A DNA stretch of 64,000 nucleotides from Pseudomonas reinekei. Lineage in GTDB: Bacteria; Pseudomonadota; Gammaproteobacteria; Pseudomonadales; Pseudomonadaceae. Below the pieces are notes generated by a model. That model searched no databases, was not told the DNA's origin, and saw only the letters and a program-made list of their open reading frames with translations. The DNA lies in contig NZ_MSTQ01000023.1 of NCBI RefSeq assembly GCF_001945365.1, positions 23,331 to 87,330 of the forward strand, given 5' to 3'. Shown here in pieces: positions 59,920 to 64,000 of the stretch. Position 1 is the stretch's first letter. Every line of letters begins with the position of its first letter. A program made the position numbers and the translations under genes.

Positions 59920-62436
59920 ATGATTTCTTTGCCGATCGATGAAGTTTTACCCGCCCTGCGTGAAGCCCTTGCGACACGTCATGAAGCCGTGCTCGAAGCG
60001 CCGCCCGGTGCCGGTAAAACCACCCGCGTGCCGTTGGCCTTGCTCAATGAGCCTTGGCTGGCCGGGCAAACCATCCTGATGCTCGAACCGCGTCGCCTGG
60101 CGGCGCGGGCGGCGGCGGAGCGTCTGGCCAGTGAGCTGGGCGAGAAGGTTGGCGAGACCGTGGGGTATCGCATTCGGCTCGACAGCAAGGTCGGCCCCAA
60201 CACCCGAATCGAAGTGGTCACCGAAGGTATTCTCACCCGGCGCTTGCAAGACGACCCGGCGCTGGAAGGCGTGGGGTTGCTGATCTACGATGAATTTCAC
60301 GAACGCAGCCTCGACGCGGATCTGGCGCTGGCCCTGAGCCTGAACGGTCGGGAACTGTTCCGTGACGATCAGCCGCTGAAAATCCTCTTGATGTCGGCCA
60401 CGCTTGAAGGCGAACGCTTGGCTGGGCTGCTCGACGACGCGCCGATTTTGCGCAGCGAAGGGCGCATGTACCCGGTGGCGATGCGCTGGGGCCGACCGTT
60501 TCAGGCCGGTGAATTCATCGAGCCACGCTTGGTGCAAACCATCCTTGAAGCCCTGAACGACGAAACCGGCAGCGTGCTGGTGTTCCTGCCGGGGCAGGCG
60601 GAAATCCGGCGCGTGCATCAGCAATTGACGGATGCACTGGGGAACGACACGCAAACGCTGCTCTGCCCGTTGCACGGTGAACTAGACCTCGCCGCGCAGC
60701 GTGCGGCGATTGATCCGGCCCCAGCGGGCAAACGCAAAGTGGTGCTGGCCACCAACATCGCCGAGACCAGCCTGACCATCGACGGCGTGCGCGTGGTGAT
60801 CGATGCCGGGCTGGCGCGGGTGCCACGATTCGATCCCGGCAGCGGCATGACCCGCCTCGACACCCAGCGCATCTCCAAGGCCAGCGCCACGCAGCGCGCG
60901 GGTCGGGCCGGGCGACTGGAGCCGGGCGTGTGTTATCGCTTGTGGTCGCAGGATCAGCACGAGCAACTGGCGGCCTACGGCAGCGCGGAAATTCTTTCGG
61001 CGGACCTCGCCGGGTTGGCCTTGCAACTTGGTCGTTGGGGCGTAACGCCGGGCCAGTTGGTTTGGCTGGACGTTCCACCGGCAGCCGCTTATGCACAGGC
61101 TCAGGATTTGCTCGAACGCTTGGGTGCGCTGGAGGGCGAAGCGCTGACCCGCCACGGTCAGGCCATGGCCGAACTGCCGGCGCATCCGCGCATCGCCCAT
61201 TTGCTGTTGCGCGGTCAGGCGCTTGGTTTGGCCGACATGGCGTGTGACGTCGCGGCATTGCTCGGCGAGCGCGATATCTTGCGCGGTGCTGGCGCGGATC
61301 TGCACAGCCGATTGGTGCTCTTGTCCGGCGAAGAACGGGCCGCTCGCGGCGCGCAAGGTGGGGTGCAGCGAGCCCGGCAACTGGCGCGGCAGTATCGCGG
61401 TTATCTGCGGGGCACGGCGTCGGAGCCGGTCAGCGATCCCGATCATCCGCGCTGGCTCGGCGCGCTGCTGGCGCTGGCCTATCCCGACCGCGTTGCTCAA
61501 CAGCGCCGAGCCGGTGGCGCCGAGTATCGGCTGGCCAACGGTCGCGCGGCGTTGTTCGCCGAAGCCGACAGCCTGATGAAACAGCCGTGGCTGGTGATCG
61601 CCGATCTCGGCAGTCGTCAGGGGCAGCGTGAAGAGCGGATTTATCTGGCGGCGGATTTCGATCCGGCGCTGTTCGATTCAGTGCTGGCCGAACAGGTGCG
61701 CGTTGTCGACCAACTGGATTGGGACGAACGCGAAGGCGTGTTGCGCGCCGAACGCCAGCGCAAGGTCGGCGAGCTGATCCTCAGCCGCGAGCCGCTGACC
61801 GGCCTCGACGAAACCGCCCGCAGCCAGGCGTTGGTCAACCTGGTGCGACGCAAAGGCCTGGAGCTGTTGCCGTGGACGCCGGAGCTGCGCCAATGGCAGG
61901 CGCGGGTAGCGTTGTTGCGTCAGCTGGATCTGGCCGGCAAGGGCGAAAGCGAATGGCCGGACGTTAGCGACGCTGCGCTGCTCAAAAGCCTTGAGCACTG
62001 GCTGATGCCCTATCTGGGCAAGGTCTCGCGGCTCAGCCACTTCGCCAACCTCGACCTGTCGAGCATCGTCCACAACCTGCTGCCGTGGCCGCTGCCGCAA
62101 CGGCTTGATGAACTGGCGCCGCATCATTTGAGCGTGCCGTCGGGCTCATCGATTCGTCTGGATTACAGCGAGCAACCGCCGATTCTCGCGGTGCGTTTGC
62201 AGGAGTTGTTTGGCCTGGCCGAAACCCCGCGCATCGCCGGCGGCCGGCAAGTGGTCAAGCTGCATCTGTTATCCCCGGCGCGGCGGCCGGTGCAGGTGAC
62301 GCAGGATCTGGCGAACTTCTGGCGCAGCACCTACGCCGAGGTGAAGAAGGATTTGAAGGGGCGGTATCCGAAACATTATTGGCCGGATGATCCGCTGGTG
62401 GCTGAAGCTACTGCGCGGATCAAACCGCGTAAGTAA
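59920..62436 (+). CDS. hrpB: ATP-dependent helicase HrpB
   Basis: An 838-aa DEAH-type RNA helicase. Walker A is APPGAGKTTRVPLALL, the DExH box reads YDEFHERSLDADL, motif III is LMSATLEG and motif VI QRAGRAGRLEPG. The C-terminal half is the HrpB-specific part (HSRLVLLSGEERAARG; PYLGKVSRLSHFANLDLSSIV). A role in RNA processing or stability is assumed. The ATG at 59920 with GGAG upstream is chosen over 59908. In other pseudomonads it also follows the fieF region. Confidence 0.95.
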   Translation: MISLPIDEVLPALREALATRHEAVLEAPPGAGKTTRVPLALLNEPWLAGQTILMLEPRRLAARAAAERLASELGEKVGETVGYRIRLDSKVGPNTRIEVVTEGILTRRLQDDPALEGVGLLIYDEFHERSLDADLALALSLNGRELFRDDQPLKILLMSATLEGERLAGLLDDAPILRSEGRMYPVAMRWGRPFQAGEFIEPRLVQTILEALNDETGSVLVFLPGQAEIRRVHQQLTDALGNDTQTLLCPLHGELDLAAQRAAIDPAPAGKRKVVLATNIAETSLTIDGVRVVIDAGLARVPRFDPGSGMTRLDTQRISKASATQRAGRAGRLEPGVCYRLWSQDQHEQLAAYGSAEILSADLAGLALQLGRWGVTPGQLVWLDVPPAAAYAQAQDLLERLGALEGEALTRHGQAMAELPAHPRIAHLLLRGQALGLADMACDVAALLGERDILRGAGADLHSRLVLLSGEERAARGAQGGVQRARQLARQYRGYLRGTASEPVSDPDHPRWLGALLALAYPDRVAQQRRAGGAEYRLANGRAALFAEADSLMKQPWLVIADLGSRQGQREERIYLAADFDPALFDSVLAEQVRVVDQLDWDEREGVLRAERQRKVGELILSREPLTGLDETARSQALVNLVRRKGLELLPWTPELRQWQARVALLRQLDLAGKGESEWPDVSDAALLKSLEHWLMPYLGKVSRLSHFANLDLSSIVHNLLPWPLPQRLDELAPHHLSVPSGSSIRLDYSEQPPILAVRLQELFGLAETPRIAGGRQVVKLHLLSPARRPVQVTQDLANFWRSTYAEVKKDLKGRYPKHYWPDDPLVAEATARIKPRK

Positions 62437-62672
62437 TGCCACCGAAATCTTTAGCAGCTTGCGAAGACTGCGTCCGGCTGCGCAGCATTCGTAAAACCGG
62501 TCAACGCAGTCTAACAGGATGTTCTGCTGATACAGGATCTGGCGAAAATGGAGCCGATCTGTTTTCGTGACTCTTTGGTTATTGCCAAATCAACAGTGGA
62601 CATCAACAGAAAATCAGCTATTCGGCAAATAAGTCTGTCGGCAGCTTGGTCGTATCTTTCTTGCTTGGACAG

Positions 62673-63599
62673 TTAGTTTGTGACGGGGACTCTGAGCTGG
62701 ATTCCAAACTCTTTGGCATAGATCCGGCGGAGATAACCTTCGACTTTTCGGGTTTCATGAGCGAGATCAACGTCGAGGTCTGCGAGTCTACCTTCGTGCA
62801 ATATCTCGCTTCGAAGCTTGTAGGCCGAATCAATCTGATTCCGAGCACCGCGGTCACCAGGGAACCAGTTCTCGCAAAGCCGAAACAAGGCTTGTCGGAC
62901 AGATTCCCGTTTCAACTGAAGTATTCGTCCGCGTAATGAGTTCTGAATTTCAGGTGAGATGGTCGGGTCGGCTTTAAGGTCCGAGCACATCTTTGAGACA
63001 AAGTCGGCGACTTCTCGTCCCAAGTCGATTTGTTCGGCGAGTGGTTCGAGAGCGGAGACCGCCATGACGAATCTTGCTCGGTCATTTGATTCCAGGGCTG
63101 CCGCGGCGAAGAGCTCCATGGATAGGATTTGGCGGCGAGATCGGACGGTATGGGAAAAGGCGTCCGTGAGCTCTTGCACAACTATCTCTTGAGACCATGA
63201 GCCGAACGCCTCCCCTTTAACTGTGCTGAGACCACCGCGCTCTAAACGATCAAAAACGGTTGGTGGCTCATTACTTTGGTAGTTCAATCGCACTCCAAAG
63301 TCGAGGGTTATAGCCGCAAGTAGTATTGCTTGGGCAGCGCTCATTCCAGCCTCTTCTGCTAAGGCCGCAGTTGAAAACCCCTCGACTTCAAGCTCGTAAC
63401 GGATGCCAGCTTCTCGACTGAGGCTGAGACCAGGCCGAAGTGTGGCAATAGCGCCGCTTGGCAGGAGAAACGTAACGTTCTCAAAAGAACCCAGGTATTC
63501 GGAACGCAGAATTTGAAACGTGATTCTTGCTCCGTACTTGCGTCGGTGATCTTTCTTAACGATCAAGCTGCGTTCAATGCAAGGTGGCTTCGACTGCAT
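62673..63599 (-). CDS. Orphan protein with HEPN-like C-terminal domain
   Basis: A 308-aa protein without a signal peptide. The C-terminal third resembles ApeA-type HEPN domains: NQIDSAYKLRSEILHEGRLADLD, with an R-x4-H motif (Arg263, His268) in a helix, as in HEPN ribonucleases. The N-terminal part (about 1-130) is unassigned. GAGG precedes the ATG at 63597-63599. The gene has lower GC and less biased codons than its core neighbours and sits next to an insertion sequence, which suggests recent transfer. A toxin or phage-defence function is possible but not shown. Confidence 0.7.
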   Translation of the reverse strand: MQSKPPCIERSLIVKKDHRRKYGARITFQILRSEYLGSFENVTFLLPSGAIATLRPGLSLSREAGIRYELEVEGFSTAALAEEAGMSAAQAILLAAITLDFGVRLNYQSNEPPTVFDRLERGGLSTVKGEAFGSWSQEIVVQELTDAFSHTVRSRRQILSMELFAAAALESNDRARFVMAVSALEPLAEQIDLGREVADFVSKMCSDLKADPTISPEIQNSLRGRILQLKRESVRQALFRLCENWFPGDRGARNQIDSAYKLRSEILHEGRLADLDVDLAHETRKVEGYLRRIYAKEFGIQLRVPVTN

Positions 63600-63873
63600 G
63601 GCGGGATGCCTCAGTAAGGGAACAAGTGGATAAATCTATTTTCGACCATGGTGGTTGTCTCAGGACGATCAATACACTTCGACCTGGAATGCAGGTCTGA
63701 GCCCTCGTCAATTTTTCAGGCTTTTACCTTTTGTGGGATGCGTGCATCAGCGTGTTAAACATTGGCGAAGCGCGCGTGTTTAAACGTCCTTGAGATTACC
63801 CCCTAAAAGCTACACAAGCTTGCGCCGTTGCCTACGGGTACGCCAGAATCCGCCGGCTTGTGCGCTCCGGGGG
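63600..63873. other. Unassigned region before the insertion sequence
   Basis: About 274 bases between the HEPN-like gene and the element at 63874. Composition is mixed and I see no supported gene or terminator. It presumably holds the promoter of the HEPN-like gene. Confidence 0.5.
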
Positions 63874-64000
63874 TGTAGTGGTCTAATGAAACCGGACACC
63901 CATTTAGGCGAGAATGCTCGCCAGATAGAGGTGTCTGATGACCAAACAACGTCGTTCTTTTTCCGCTGAATTCAAACGCGAGGCCGCAGGCCTCGTGCTC
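63874..64000 (+). mobile_element. IS3-family insertion sequence, left end only
   Basis: It begins with TGTAGTGGTCTAATGAAACC, a typical left terminal inverted repeat starting TG, followed by a short leader and the transposase start. The right end is beyond the window. No target duplication can be assessed. Confidence 0.75.
63938..64000 (+). CDS. IS3-family transposase OrfA (partial)
   Basis: Only 21 residues are visible, MTKQRRSFSAEFKREAAGLV then Leu, matching the start of IS3-family OrfA proteins (HTH_Tnp_1: RRSFSAEFKREA). OrfA is usually 90-120 aa and is followed by a frameshifted OrfB with the DDE catalytic domain, outside the window. Confidence 0.8.
   Translation, partial: MTKQRRSFSAEFKREAAGLVL

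Noticed and set aside
62618..62857. 79-codon minus-strand frame at the end of the HEPN-like gene
   Set aside because: Overlaps the end of the 308-aa frame without a ribosome site or recognisable domain.
63780..63873. Possible integron attC-like or att site before the IS
   Set aside because: Some short complementary stretches exist, but no clear paired core sites or integrase-type sequence could be identified by eye.
1..64000. tRNA, rRNA and CRISPR arrays
   Set aside because: No cloverleaf-type arms, rRNA segments or regularly spaced direct repeats were seen; the inverted repeats present are of REP type.

Overview
The window is a stretch of chromosome from a Pseudomonas of the fluorescens group. 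It is GC-rich with dense short-spaced operons, the gene order closely follows (from memory) the P. aeruginosa PAO1 block from about PA4031 (ppa) down to PA3961 (hrpB), and many gaps hold the GTGGGAGC or GTGGCGAGGG type REP inverted repeats common in this group. No rRNA, tRNA or CRISPR array was seen. Most of the window is core genome. Both ends look accessory: a phage-type HTH regulator cut by the left edge, and on the right a HEPN-like orphan followed by the first bases of an IS3-family element.

Region by region. 1-3.4 kb: HTH regulator, ppa, the pair dedA-mtfA and a GNAT acetyltransferase, all on the minus strand. 3.4-9.8 kb: an ethanolamine catabolic module. EutBC makes acetaldehyde and ammonia, ExaC oxidises the aldehyde, and a divergent sigma-54 activator (EatR) faces them. 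I see sigma-54 -24/-12 elements in front of both exaC and eutB, but the permease expected between these two genes is absent. 9.9-12.1 kb: mpl-ubiX-lipoprotein operon. 12.2-15.2 kb: an SDR-like protein, a MORN-repeat/C13 caspase-like lipoprotein and a MaoC-like hotdog protein. 15.4-19.3 kb: LrgA/LrgB, a Lon-substrate-domain protein, a DedA-PAP2 fusion and a 3-methyladenine glycosylase.

19.4-30.9 kb is one long plus-strand series: proA, nadD, rsfS, rlmH, then the cell-elongation set mrdA (PBP2)-rodA-mltB-rlpA, dacC, and the lipoate genes ybeD-lipB-lipA, each block closed by strong intrinsic terminators. 31.1-38.2 kb has an LD-carboxypeptidase, a second lytic transglycosylase, arfA (with a hairpin in its own coding end), holA, lptE and leuS. 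38.5-46.3 kb has a small hypothetical gene, a YdcF-like gene, the operon phoH-ybeY-corC-lnt, miaB, a DUF1820 gene and a SEL1 gene. 46.5-49.3 kb is thiD-thiE-hemL. 49.6-53.7 kb holds the hybrid kinase ladS and an AidB-like acyl-CoA dehydrogenase.

53.9-62.4 kb carries amn, rluE, a DUF2788 gene, an Lrp-type regulator, a DUF6515 gene, fieF, a lipoprotein and hrpB. The 435-base gap between the Lrp-type gene and the DUF6515 gene contains a terminator-ended segment with a 32-codon ORF, a candidate small RNA or leader peptide. Best targets for follow-up are the arfA hairpin, the rewired ethanolamine locus, the MORN-C13 lipoprotein, the 57 kb leader/sRNA candidate and the HEPN-like orphan at the right end.
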